Source: Clostridia bacterium
GTDB taxonomy: Bacteria; Bacillota; Clostridia; UMGS1810
Assembly (NCBI GenBank): GCA_017397885.1
Contig: JAFQHQ010000023.1
Location: 1-58,345, forward strand
DNA: 58,345 nt
Reading direction: 5' to 3'
Of the stretch, positions 1 to 7,129 are shown piece by piece. Under the pieces are notes generated by a model. That model saw only the letters and a list, made by a program, of their open reading frames with translations. It did no database searches and had not been told where the DNA came from. The position numbers and the translations under genes were made by a program. Numbering within the stretch: position 1 is the first letter of the stretch; each line of letters begins with the position of its first letter.

Positions 1-177
1 AGAGCAAAGAATAACTTTTGCACCGTTTTCGATGAGATAGTTGATGGTGGGGAGTGCACCGTCGATTCTTGTTTCGTCGGTAATGTTTCTGTTCTCATCA
101 AGAGGAACGTTGAAGTCGCATCTTACAAGAACTTTTTTACCGGAAACCTGAATGTCTTCAATTGATTTTTTGTTCAT
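1..177 (-). CDS. pgk: Phosphoglycerate kinase, N-terminal part (runs off the left edge)
   Basis: This is the 5' end of a minus-strand gene whose remainder lies outside the window. The first 59 residues read [20 protein letters not shown] and continue with [18 protein letters not shown], the hallmark N-terminus of phosphoglycerate kinase, including the substrate-binding DFNVP and R residues. The enzyme transfers phosphate from 1,3-bisphosphoglycerate to ADP in glycolysis, in the cytoplasm. The ATG at 177 follows an AGGTGA ribosome binding site. The gene has its own promoter, and the upstream trmL operon ends in a terminator, so here it is not read from a preceding gap gene. Identification is by direct reading of the translated sequence. 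Confidence 0.93.
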   Translation of the reverse strand, partial: MNKKSIEDIQVSGKKVLVRCDFNVPLDENRNITDETRIDGALPTINYLIENGAKVILCS

Positions 178-226
178 GTCATTCACCTCATATAAAATTT
201 AATTTATAACATAAAATAACACTCTA

Positions 227-255
227 ATTGTATAATATTTTTCGTCACTTTGCAA
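227..255 (-). promoter_or_regulatory. Sigma-A-type promoter for pgk
   Basis: On the minus strand TTGCAA (250-255) and TACAAT (227-232) are separated by 17 bp. The predicted start site lies about 40 bases upstream of the pgk ATG. Confidence 0.6.
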
Positions 256-346
256 GGTTTTTTTTACCATTTTTTAAAGATTGTTACATTGATATATTTT
301 TAACAAAACTGTTGCTTTAAATATGTGCAAAAATTTAAGCAAAAAT

Positions 347-383
347 AATAGAAGATGCCCTTTAAACAGATGCACCTTCTATT
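347..383 (-). terminator. Rho-independent terminator of the lrp-aminotransferase-trmL operon
   Basis: A 12-bp stem (AATAGAAGGTGC paired with GCATCTTCTATT, one G-U pair) is followed on the minus strand by a T-run. It lies 25 bases after the trmL stop codon. Confidence 0.85.
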
Positions 384-408
384 ATCTGTATATTTTAAAA
401 AAATATGT

Positions 409-903
409 TTACCAGTCAAATTTTGTGAGACTACCTTTTGTTTCAAGATTAAAATAATCGTTCTGCCTTAGAGCCTCATAAATGACAATCGCTACTGAAT
501 TCGAAAGATTCAAGCTTCTTGCTCCTTTAATCATCGGAATGCGGATACATCTATCTTTGTTCACCTTTAAAAGCGTCTCATCAAGACCTTTGGTTTCCTT
601 TCCGAAAAGAATGTAGTCGCCGTCATTAAACTTCACATCAGAATGTCTGTAAAGCGACTTCGTTGAAGCATAGTAAAAATTACCTTCTTTGTTCTTTTCA
701 AAAAAATCATTAATATCGTCATAAAAGGTAATATCCAAAAGATGCCAGTAGTCGAGACCTGCACGTTTGAGCTTTTTATCGTCAATTTCAAAACCGAGAG
801 GTCTTACAAGATGAAGTCTTGACCCGGTTGCCGCACAAGTTCTGGCGATGTTTCCCGTGTTTTGCGGTATTTCGGGTTCAACAAGAACTATATTAAAGCT
901 CAT
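409..903 (-). CDS. trmL: tRNA (cytidine(34)-2'-O)-methyltransferase, SPOUT family
   Basis: TrmL 2'-O-methylates the wobble nucleotide (C34/cmnm5U34) of tRNA-Leu isoacceptors using S-adenosylmethionine. The 164-residue protein is the usual single-domain SPOUT length. Visible family motifs are the N-terminal EPEIPQNTGNIARTCA, the central LFGKETKGL and the C-terminal IPMIKGARSLNLSNSVAIV, which form the knotted SAM site. I place the start at the ATG at 903, behind a GCGGAGG site, giving MSFNIVLVEP; an upstream in-frame codon would add eight unlikely residues. It is the last gene of a three-gene minus-strand operon after the aminotransferase. Confidence 0.9.
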   Translation of the reverse strand: MSFNIVLVEPEIPQNTGNIARTCAATGSRLHLVRPLGFEIDDKKLKRAGLDYWHLLDITFYDDINDFFEKNKEGNFYYASTKSLYRHSDVKFNDGDYILFGKETKGLDETLLKVNKDRCIRIPMIKGARSLNLSNSVAIVIYEALRQNDYFNLETKGSLTKFDW

Positions 904-923
904 TTTTAATCCTCCGCCCATCG

Positions 924-2087
924 TCAAAGACTTTCAACAAAAAGTTTAATTCTTTCAAGTGCTGTGTTTATCTGTTTTATGCTGTAGGCATACGATACTC
1001 TCACAAACCCTTCACCTGATGCTCCGAATGCGGTTCCCGGAACAACGGCAACCTTCTGACTTTCCAAAAGCTTGTTACAGAACTCTTCCGAAGTCATTCC
1101 GGTCGATTTAATGCAAGGGAAAACATAGAACGCACCTTTTGGCTGATAGCAAGTAAGTCCCATTCTGTTGAAGCCTTCGGTAATAACTTTTCTTCTGTTG
1201 TCGTACTCACTTACCATGGTGTTTATTGAAAGTTCACCGTTTTTGAGTGCTTCAATTGCGGCATACTGCGATGTTGTGGGCGAACTCATAATTGCATATT
1301 GATGAACCTTTGTCATTGCTTTAATAATTTTTTCATTACCAAGTGCAAAGCCAAGTCTCCAACCTGTCATTGCAAAAGCTTTGGAAAATCCGTTTACAAC
1401 AATTGTACGTTCTTTCATTTGAGGCAGTGATGCAATTGAGCAGTGCTTTCCAACATATGTAAGTTCTGCATAAATTTCATCGGAAAGAACAAGAATATCT
1501 TTTTCAATTGCAATTTTTGCAATCTTTTCAAGATCTTCCTTGCTCATTGTTGCACCGGTAGGGTTATTTGGATAGGAGAGAACAAGCATTTTTGTTTTAG
1601 GTGTGATTTTTTCCAAAAGCTCTTCCGGAGTAAGTCTGAATTCATTCTCGGCTTTTGTTTCAATTGTTACGGGTACACCACCTGCAAGAGTGACACAGGG
1701 CTTGTAACAAACAAAAGATGGTTCATGAATGATAACCTCGTCACCGGGATTTAAAACCGTTCTCATGGCAAGGTCAATGGCTTCGCTTCCGCCAACGGTA
1801 ACAAGCGCTTCCGAAGGCGAATAATCAAGGTCAAATTTTTTTATGTAGTTGCAAATTTCGCTTCTGAGTTCCAAAAGTCCTGCATTTGATGTATAATAGG
1901 TACGCCCCTTTTCAAGAGAGTAGATGCCTTCTTCTCTTATGTGCCACGGAGTGATAAAATCGGGTTCGCCAACCCCCAGCGAAATGGCATCACTCATTTG
2001 AGCAACAATGTCAAAAAATTTACGAATTCCCGAGGGTTGCATATCAGTTACTGTTTTGTTAATAAAATTATCCGGATTAAAATTCAT
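924..2087 (-). CDS. Class I/II PLP-dependent aminotransferase (aspartate/aromatic type)
   Basis: This 387-residue fold-type I aminotransferase moves an amino group between an amino acid and a 2-oxo acid in the cytoplasm. Seen motifs are SYPNNPTGA (PLP ring contact), LSDEIYAELTY (the Asp/Tyr cofactor pair) and NGFSKAFAMTGWRLGF, where the Lys forms the Schiff base and the Arg holds the phosphate. It resembles Firmicutes PatA-like enzymes, but I cannot decide among aspartate, aromatic or N-acetyl-diaminopimelate activity. Its ATG overlaps the stop of the Lrp gene by four bases (ATGA), indicating translational coupling. The Lrp partner probably controls this enzyme in response to an amino acid. 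Confidence 0.85.
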   Translation of the reverse strand: MNFNPDNFINKTVTDMQPSGIRKFFDIVAQMSDAISLGVGEPDFITPWHIREEGIYSLEKGRTYYTSNAGLLELRSEICNYIKKFDLDYSPSEALVTVGGSEAIDLAMRTVLNPGDEVIIHEPSFVCYKPCVTLAGGVPVTIETKAENEFRLTPEELLEKITPKTKMLVLSYPNNPTGATMSKEDLEKIAKIAIEKDILVLSDEIYAELTYVGKHCSIASLPQMKERTIVVNGFSKAFAMTGWRLGFALGNEKIIKAMTKVHQYAIMSSPTTSQYAAIEALKNGELSINTMVSEYDNRRKVITEGFNRMGLTCYQPKGAFYVFPCIKSTGMTSEEFCNKLLESQKVAVVPGTAFGASGEGFVRVSYAYSIKQINTALERIKLFVESL

Positions 2088-2566
2088 ATTGTAATCACCT
2101 GTCTCGTATCTTTTTCTTCTTCTTCAAAAGTAAAACCTTCGTATTTATATTTTTTCAAAATAAAATGGGTGCTTGTTGCAACAACAGAGTCCATGGTTGC
2201 AAGTCTGCTTGAAACAAAATGTGCAACCTTTTGCATGGTGTCGTGTTCAATTGTCACAAGAAGGTCATATGTTCCCGCTACCAGGTATAGTGACTGGACT
2301 TCCTGGAATTTGTATATTTTTTCGGCTATTTTGTCAAAGCCTTCACCGCGTTGAGGCGTAACTTTAAGCTCAATAAGAGCAGTTACAACATCCTTACTTG
2401 TTTTTTCCCAGTTGATGATGGTTTTCTTCCCGCGGATAATACCGTTATCTCTCATGTCGTCGAGTTTTTTTGCGATTTCGTCTACAGTTGAATCTGTCAT
2501 GATTGCAAGCTGTTCCAACGAAAGATCACCGTTGTTTTCCATTATGGTGAGAAGTTTTTCATCCAT
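2084..2566 (-). CDS. Lrp/AsnC-family transcriptional regulator
   Basis: This 160-residue protein has an N-terminal winged helix-turn-helix (about residues 1-60, with LSLEQLAIMTDSTVDEIAKKLDDM) and a C-terminal RAM/AsnC ligand-binding domain (about 70-145, with LYLVAGTYDLLVTIEHD). Such proteins form octamers or dimers and sense amino acids. An acidic tail (EEEEKD) ends the protein. The start ATG follows a strong GGGAGGT site. It is the first gene of an operon with an aminotransferase and trmL, so an amino-acid-responsive local regulator is the natural reading. The effector is unknown. Confidence 0.87.
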   Translation of the reverse strand: MDEKLLTIMENNGDLSLEQLAIMTDSTVDEIAKKLDDMRDNGIIRGKKTIINWEKTSKDVVTALIELKVTPQRGEGFDKIAEKIYKFQEVQSLYLVAGTYDLLVTIEHDTMQKVAHFVSSRLATMDSVVATSTHFILKKYKYEGFTFEEEEKDTRQVITI

Positions 2567-2629
2567 TTTACATACCTCCCGAATTTAATATTGATTATAA
2601 ACAATCGAAAATTTTTTAAAGATGATTAC

Positions 2630-2658
2630 ATTATACACTAAATTTTCCATAAAAACAA
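2630..2658 (-). promoter_or_regulatory. Promoter of the lrp-aminotransferase-trmL operon
   Basis: On the minus strand TTGTTT (2653-2658) and a perfect TATAAT (2630-2635) stand 17 bp apart, about 60 bases upstream of the Lrp start. Confidence 0.6.
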
Positions 2659-2703
2659 TGCTTTGAAATTATTTTATTGCTAAAATAATTTGATACAGAA
2701 AAA

Positions 2704-2727
2704 GAACCGCTGATTTCTCAACGGTTC
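2704..2727 (-). terminator. Terminator of spoVG
   Basis: On the minus strand GAACCG and CGGTTC flank a short loop and are followed by TTTTTC. It lies 18 bases after the spoVG stop. Confidence 0.8.
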
Positions 2728-2744
2728 AAATTTGTAAGAATTGA

Positions 2745-3008
2745 TTATTCTTCAACTTCTGCATCATTGTAGGCATCAATAACAGCCTTTTCAATAAGAG
2801 ATCTTGTTTCAAAATTGATGGGGTGTGCAACATCTTTAAATGTTCCGTCCTTTAATCTCTTGTTTGGCATAGCCACAAAAACTTTATCTTCATTTTGAAT
2901 AACTTTGATGTCATGAACTGCAAAACAGTCGTCAATTGTGATTGAAGCGATGGCCTTCATTTTGTTATCGGTTTCGATTTTTTTGATTTTGATACCGGTT
3001 ATCTCCAT
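2745..3008 (-). CDS. spoVG: Septation/sporulation regulator SpoVG
   Basis: SpoVG is a small nucleic-acid-binding regulator that affects asymmetric septation and many virulence and stress genes in Firmicutes. The 87-residue product starts MEITGIKIKKIETDNKMKAI and contains FVAMPNKRLKDGTFKDVAHP, the invariant family core, and it is close to the usual length (84-97). I place the start at the ATG at 3008, behind AGAGGT; a longer in-frame form would add nine residues not seen in the family. It is monocistronic, with its own strong promoter and a terminator. A Spo0A-like box lies upstream. Confidence 0.95.
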   Translation of the reverse strand: MEITGIKIKKIETDNKMKAIASITIDDCFAVHDIKVIQNEDKVFVAMPNKRLKDGTFKDVAHPINFETRSLIEKAVIDAYNDAEVEE

Positions 3009-3043
3009 TATGGATACCTCTTTTCTGTTAGTCATTTTAATTA

Positions 3044-3072
3044 ATTATATAAAAACTTGGATAAATTGTCAA
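3044..3072 (-). promoter_or_regulatory. Consensus sigma-A promoter of spoVG
   Basis: On the minus strand a perfect TTGACA (3067-3072) and a perfect TATAAT (3044-3049) are separated by 17 bp. This is one of the strongest promoter matches in the window. Confidence 0.75.
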
Positions 3073-3085
3073 TTGTTTTGGCGTA

Positions 3086-3146
3086 TCGAAATCAAAATTT
3101 GTTAGATTCAAACAATCGCCAATATTTTATTTTGTTGATTTCGACA
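3086..3146. promoter_or_regulatory. Inverted pair of Spo0A-box-like sequences upstream of spoVG
   Basis: TCGAAATCAA (3086-3095) and its exact inverse TTGATTTCGA (3135-3144) flank a 39-base interval. The right copy extends on the minus strand to TGTCGAA (3140-3146), the exact Spo0A box; the left copy reads TATCGAA, one mismatch. The pair lies just upstream of the spoVG -35 element. Spo0A control is an inference. The intergenic stretch 3009-3318 otherwise holds only the two divergent promoters. Confidence 0.45.
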
Positions 3147-3254
3147 GTTAATTTATGGTGTTAATAATTGTTTTTTATGTTTATGATTAAAATTGTCAGT
3201 TATATAATTTGTTTTTTATTTATATTTGAATGAGTTATTTTTTGCAAAAAATAC

Positions 3255-3283
3255 TTGATTGTTTTGTTTGATTTGTATATAAT
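3255..3283 (+). promoter_or_regulatory. Promoter of the M16 peptidase-lgt cluster
   Basis: TTGATT (3255-3260) and TATAAT (3278-3283) are separated by 17 bp, about 35 bases before the first gene. Confidence 0.65.
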
Positions 3284-3318
3284 AGTATTTAATATGAATT
3301 ATTGAAAGGAATGATAAC

Positions 3319-4593
3319 ATGAATAATGTAATAAAACACAAGATATCAGACAATATGAATCTTTATGTTATTAAAGATGTTAAATATAAAACTGTACATT
3401 GTTGCACTCATTTATACAGACCTCTCTCAAGGGAAGAGGCTACTTTTAATGCACTGTTATCCAAGGTTTTAAAATGCGGAACAAATAAGTACAGTTCAAT
3501 GAATGAATTAAATGTTTATGCCGAAGAACTATATGGTTGCATTTATGATGTTTCTGTTTCAAAAAAGGCAAATCTTCATTCGATTGTATCATCGGTAAAT
3601 GTTATTGCAGATAAATATACGGGTGAATGCTCTCAAGAGAAAGCCATTGAACTTATGCTGGATCTTATTTTCAAACCCTATTTGCCTGATGGTGTATTCT
3701 CGGGTGGTTATGTGGAAACTCAAAAAATAAATCTCGCTGACGATATTGACAGTCTTATTAACGACAAACGTTCCTATGCAAATGTAAGATGCATTGAAGA
3801 AATGTGTAAAAATGAACCCAATTCCATTGTTGAAATAGGTTATAAAGAAGATTTTGATACTATTAATGAAACAAATCTTTTTGAACATTACCAAAAGATT
3901 GTTTTTACAAGTCCTGTTGATATTTTTGTTGTGGGAGATGTGGATGATGAAAAAATACTTATGTTTCTTCGCTCTTATTTTTCATCTTTCAAATTCGATA
4001 TTTCTCCGATAATTATTGAACTTGGAAATAAACTCTCGGATGAAACAAAATATGTTGAAGATAACCTTAATGTAAATCAGGGTAAACTTGCACTTGGTCT
4101 CAGAACCGGAATTAATATCGAAAATCCTCTCTATTATGCACTTCTTGTAGGAAACAGTATCCTTGGCTCGGGTGCTCATTCAAAGCTTTTTAATAATGTA
4201 CGCGAAAAGCTGAGTCTTTGTTACTATGCCTATTCAAGACTTGATAAATATAACGGTCTTATGCTCATTGGCAGCGGAATAGAATTTGAAAATTTTGAAA
4301 AAACAAAAAATGCAATTTGTGAAGAAATTGAAAATGTTAAATGCGGCAAATTCACTGATGAAGAACTTGAAATAGCCAAGGAATACATTATAAGCAGTTA
4401 CCGTTCTTATGAGGATTCTCCGGGACTTCTGATAGATTATTACATTTCACTCACATACACGCCATATTTGAAATCCTTGGAAGAAGCATCTGAATGTATA
4501 AGCAGAATTACCAAAGACGATGTTCTTAAAGCTTTTGAAAAAGTCAGTCTTGACACTGTGTATTTTTTAAATGGTAAGGAGGGACAGAAATGA
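3319..4593 (+). CDS. M16-family peptidase-like protein lacking the zinc motif (YmfF-like)
   Basis: This 424-residue protein has the two-lobed M16 (pitrilysin/processing peptidase) fold. The first lobe, near residues 30-80, reads EATFNALLSKVLKCGTNKYS where catalytic members carry HxxEH, so the metal site is absent. The C-terminal lobe keeps the usual N-(V/I)-REKLSLCYY signature. It is followed by a catalytic M16 gene overlapping by four bases, exactly as in the Bacillus ymfF-ymfH pair, in which one subunit is inactive. I infer a heterodimeric processing peptidase; its substrate is unknown. The ATG follows an AAAGGA site. Confidence 0.85.
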   Translation: MNNVIKHKISDNMNLYVIKDVKYKTVHCCTHLYRPLSREEATFNALLSKVLKCGTNKYSSMNELNVYAEELYGCIYDVSVSKKANLHSIVSSVNVIADKYTGECSQEKAIELMLDLIFKPYLPDGVFSGGYVETQKINLADDIDSLINDKRSYANVRCIEEMCKNEPNSIVEIGYKEDFDTINETNLFEHYQKIVFTSPVDIFVVGDVDDEKILMFLRSYFSSFKFDISPIIIELGNKLSDETKYVEDNLNVNQGKLALGLRTGINIENPLYYALLVGNSILGSGAHSKLFNNVREKLSLCYYAYSRLDKYNGLMLIGSGIEFENFEKTKNAICEEIENVKCGKFTDEELEIAKEYIISSYRSYEDSPGLLIDYYISLTYTPYLKSLEEASECISRITKDDVLKAFEKVSLDTVYFLNGKEGQK

Positions 4594-5876
4594 ATTTCGT
4601 AAAAAAACACATAGAATCTCTCGGGGAAACAGTGTACAGCGCTGTTCATTCAACCGGACTCAGAATTTTTGTTATTCCCAAAAAAGGATTTTCAAAAACA
4701 TATGCCGTGTATGGAACAAAATTCGGTTCCATAAACAATCATTTTGTTCCGCTCGGAAGCGAAAAGGATATAACAGTTCCCGACGGTGTTGCTCATTTTC
4801 TTGAACACAAAATGTTCGAACAGCCCGACGGTAGCAATGCTTTTGATCTTTTTTCAAAATACGGTGCAAATGCAAATGCCTTTACATCATTCACAAACAC
4901 ATGTTATCTTTTTTCATGTACAAAATATTTTGATGAATGCTTTGAACATCTTTTGAGTTATGTGAACGAGCCTCATTTCACAGACGAGAACATCGAAAAA
5001 GAGCAGGGGATAATAGGTCAGGAAATCCGCATGTATGACGATGACGGCGAGTGGTGTGTTATGTTTAATATGCTTCGCGCGCTTTACGTCAACAATCCCG
5101 TTAAAATAGACATTGCCGGAACTGTGGAAAGCATTTCACAGATAAACAAAGATGTTTTGTATAATTGTTATAACACTTACTACAATCCCGCCAACATGGT
5201 TGTTGCCGTGGCAGGTGATGTTGAACCGGAGAGGGTTTTTGAAATTGTTGATAAAACAATTAAGAACACCGAATATGGAAAGGTTACAAGCATCTATCCC
5301 GAAGAACCGGATGCGGTTTGCCAAAAATATATCGAAACAAAATCTCTTGTCGCAAAACCGCTGTTTCAGATTGGTTTTAAAGATAATAATCTTAAAACAG
5401 GCTCCGAACTATTAAGACGTGAAATTGCTCTCAAAATTTTGCTTCGACTCATTGCCGGACGAAGCAGTGCATTTTTTAAAGAAAATTATGAATCGGGTCT
5501 TATTAATGACACATTTGATACCGATGTTATGACAGAACTTTCTTTCTCATGTGTTTCTTTTGGCGGAGAATGTGACAATCCGAAAGAACTTAAGGAAAAA
5601 CTTATGAAAGCTCTTGATAAATTCAGAGAAACCGGCTTTGATAAAGCTGAGTTTGAAAGAATCAAAAAAGCTTTTTACGGTTCGTTTATAAGAACATTTA
5701 ACAATGTTGAGAGTGTTGGTAATCTTATTTGCCGAAATATGCTCAGTGATGTGGACGTTATGGAGTTCCCCGAGATTTATTCAACAATAACTGTCGATAC
5801 CATGACCGAACTTTTGAATGAAGTTTTAACAGAAGAAAACAGTGCTCTCAGTGTTGTTTTGCCGGCAGAAGAATAA
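4590..5876 (+). CDS. M16-family zinc metallopeptidase (YmfH-like)
   Basis: This 428-residue protein is the catalytic partner of the preceding gene. The zinc-binding HxxEH motif reads HFLEH at residues 69-73, and the downstream glutamate lies in the EKEQGIIGQEIRMYDD segment around residues 137-150. The C-terminal lobe carries the GRSSAFFKENYESGLI stretch typical of the substrate-contacting domain. There is no signal peptide, so it is cytoplasmic. The ATGA overlap with the upstream gene suggests tight co-translation of the two subunits. lgt follows 38 bases later on the same strand. Confidence 0.88.
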   Translation: MNFVKKHIESLGETVYSAVHSTGLRIFVIPKKGFSKTYAVYGTKFGSINNHFVPLGSEKDITVPDGVAHFLEHKMFEQPDGSNAFDLFSKYGANANAFTSFTNTCYLFSCTKYFDECFEHLLSYVNEPHFTDENIEKEQGIIGQEIRMYDDDGEWCVMFNMLRALYVNNPVKIDIAGTVESISQINKDVLYNCYNTYYNPANMVVAVAGDVEPERVFEIVDKTIKNTEYGKVTSIYPEEPDAVCQKYIETKSLVAKPLFQIGFKDNNLKTGSELLRREIALKILLRLIAGRSSAFFKENYESGLINDTFDTDVMTELSFSCVSFGGECDNPKELKEKLMKALDKFRETGFDKAEFERIKKAFYGSFIRTFNNVESVGNLICRNMLSDVDVMEFPEIYSTITVDTMTELLNEVLTEENSALSVVLPAEE

Positions 5877-5914
5877 TGTTTTTAAAAAACTGACTTAAGG
5901 ATGGTGACATAATT

Positions 5915-6808
5915 ATGCAGGTATCATTTCCCGGCTTGGGTATAAACTTAAACATTGATCGTATAGCGTTTGAGGCGTTTGGTGTGTCATTGTATTGGTA
6001 CGGACTTATTATTGCTTTGGGATTTATTGTTGGTATTATTGTTGCAAGTGCTGCTGCAAAGAAACTCGGTGAAGACTCTGACCTTGTTCTGGATATAGCT
6101 CTTATTTGCGGACCGGTCGGCGTAATTTGTGCAAGGCTATATTACGTTGTTTTCAAATGGGAGAACTATTCAGGCGATTTGGGTGCAATATTTGATTTTC
6201 GCTCAGGCGGTCTTGCAATATACGGTGGCATAATCGGAGCGGTTATCGCGGCGGTTGTTATGAGTAGAATTAAAAAGAAAAGTATGCTCAAAGTCTTTGA
6301 TATTGGTGCTGTTGGGCTTATTGTCGGACAAGGCATTGGCAGATGGGGCAACTTCTTTAATCAAGAAGCATTCGGATCAAATACCAATCTGCCGTGGGGA
6401 ATGACAAGCCCGGCTGTAAAAAGCTATCTTCAGCAGATTAAAGCAGAAGGCGTCAACGTCAATCCCGATGTGACTGTTCATCCAACCTTTTTGTATGAGT
6501 CGCTTTGGTGCTTTGCAACTCTTGCAGTTTTGTTTGTAATTATCTATAAATTCCGTAAATATGACGGTCAGGTGTTTTTTGCCTATGGAGCACTCTATGG
6601 ACTTGGAAGATTCTGGATTGAAGGTTTACGTACAGACAGTCTCATGATGGGACCATTCAGAGTATCACAGCTTGTTGCATTTTTGTTTGTTGCGATTTGT
6701 GGATTTTTATATTTTTATTTTTTAAAAATGAAAAATGGTGAACAGGTTAATTGTGTGGAGATTGACATTCCTGAAACAAATGCACAAACAGATGACGAAA
6801 AAGAATAA
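5915..6808 (+). CDS. lgt: Prolipoprotein diacylglyceryl transferase
   Basis: Lgt attaches diacylglycerol from phosphatidylglycerol to the lipobox cysteine of prelipoproteins at the membrane, the first step of lipoprotein maturation. The 297-residue protein has about seven hydrophobic segments and the Lgt signature GRWGNFFNQEAFG, with the essential Arg, Asn and Glu. The HPTFLYESLW motif and the conserved GLGRFWIEGLRTDSL near the C-terminus are also present. It shares a strand and short spacing with the two peptidases. It would act on lipoproteins such as the solute-binding protein at the right edge of this window. Confidence 0.95.
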   Translation: MQVSFPGLGINLNIDRIAFEAFGVSLYWYGLIIALGFIVGIIVASAAAKKLGEDSDLVLDIALICGPVGVICARLYYVVFKWENYSGDLGAIFDFRSGGLAIYGGIIGAVIAAVVMSRIKKKSMLKVFDIGAVGLIVGQGIGRWGNFFNQEAFGSNTNLPWGMTSPAVKSYLQQIKAEGVNVNPDVTVHPTFLYESLWCFATLAVLFVIIYKFRKYDGQVFFAYGALYGLGRFWIEGLRTDSLMMGPFRVSQLVAFLFVAICGFLYFYFLKMKNGEQVNCVEIDIPETNAQTDDEKE

Positions 6809-6826
6809 TTTTGTTAAATTTGCTTA

Positions 6827-6856
6827 TTGGCAAAAATTGCATTTTTGATATATAAT
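6827..6856 (+). promoter_or_regulatory. Promoter of the mgtE leader
   Basis: TTGGCA (6827-6832) and TATAAT (6851-6856) are 18 bp apart. Transcription would begin near 6863 and give a leader of about 265 nt before mgtE. Confidence 0.6.
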
Positions 6857-6862
6857 ATATCA

Positions 6863-7129
6863 TAGTTGTTAATACAACAATATTCTAATAAAAATGAGGT
6901 GAGAAAATGGACGCAGGAGGTAGTCGATGCAGTGAATATGTCGGGCGAAGTATACTAAGATGCATAGGCTATGCGTCTGTTTTGCCTTGTATTTATGCAT
7001 CCTTGATTGAAGATATCAAAGCTTAAAAAGCATAACAAATGCTATGCTCTTATGTAAGTGTGACATCTTTGTGGCTATACTTCCTACCTAAACCCATTTG
7101 GGTAAATCAATAATTAGGAGGAAAATCGA
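6863..7129 (+). ncRNA. Long structured 5' leader of mgtE, candidate metal-sensing riboswitch of unassigned class
   Basis: The leader folds by eye into nested helices. AGGTAG (6918-6923) pairs with CTACCT (7084-7089), and GAAGTATA (6947-6954) with TATACTTC (7076-7083). A 9-bp hairpin forms from AGATGCATA (6958-6966) with TATGCGTCT (6970-6978). The 5' strand of that hairpin can instead pair with TATGCATC (6994-7001). AGCAT/ATGCT forms another hairpin near 7029-7047. The closing strand CTACCT overlaps CCTAA (7087-7091), which can pair with TTAGG (7114-7118) inside the mgtE ribosome binding site, so a translational switch is possible. Except for GGTGAG near the 5' end, the conserved M-box (ykoK) blocks are not recognisable. 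The class is therefore left open. Confidence 0.55.

Noticed and set aside
6863-7129. M-box, cobalamin or manganese (yybP-ykoY) riboswitch call
   Set aside because: The conserved core sequences of these classes, as I know them, are not present. Only the position and fold suggest a riboswitch, so the class was left open.
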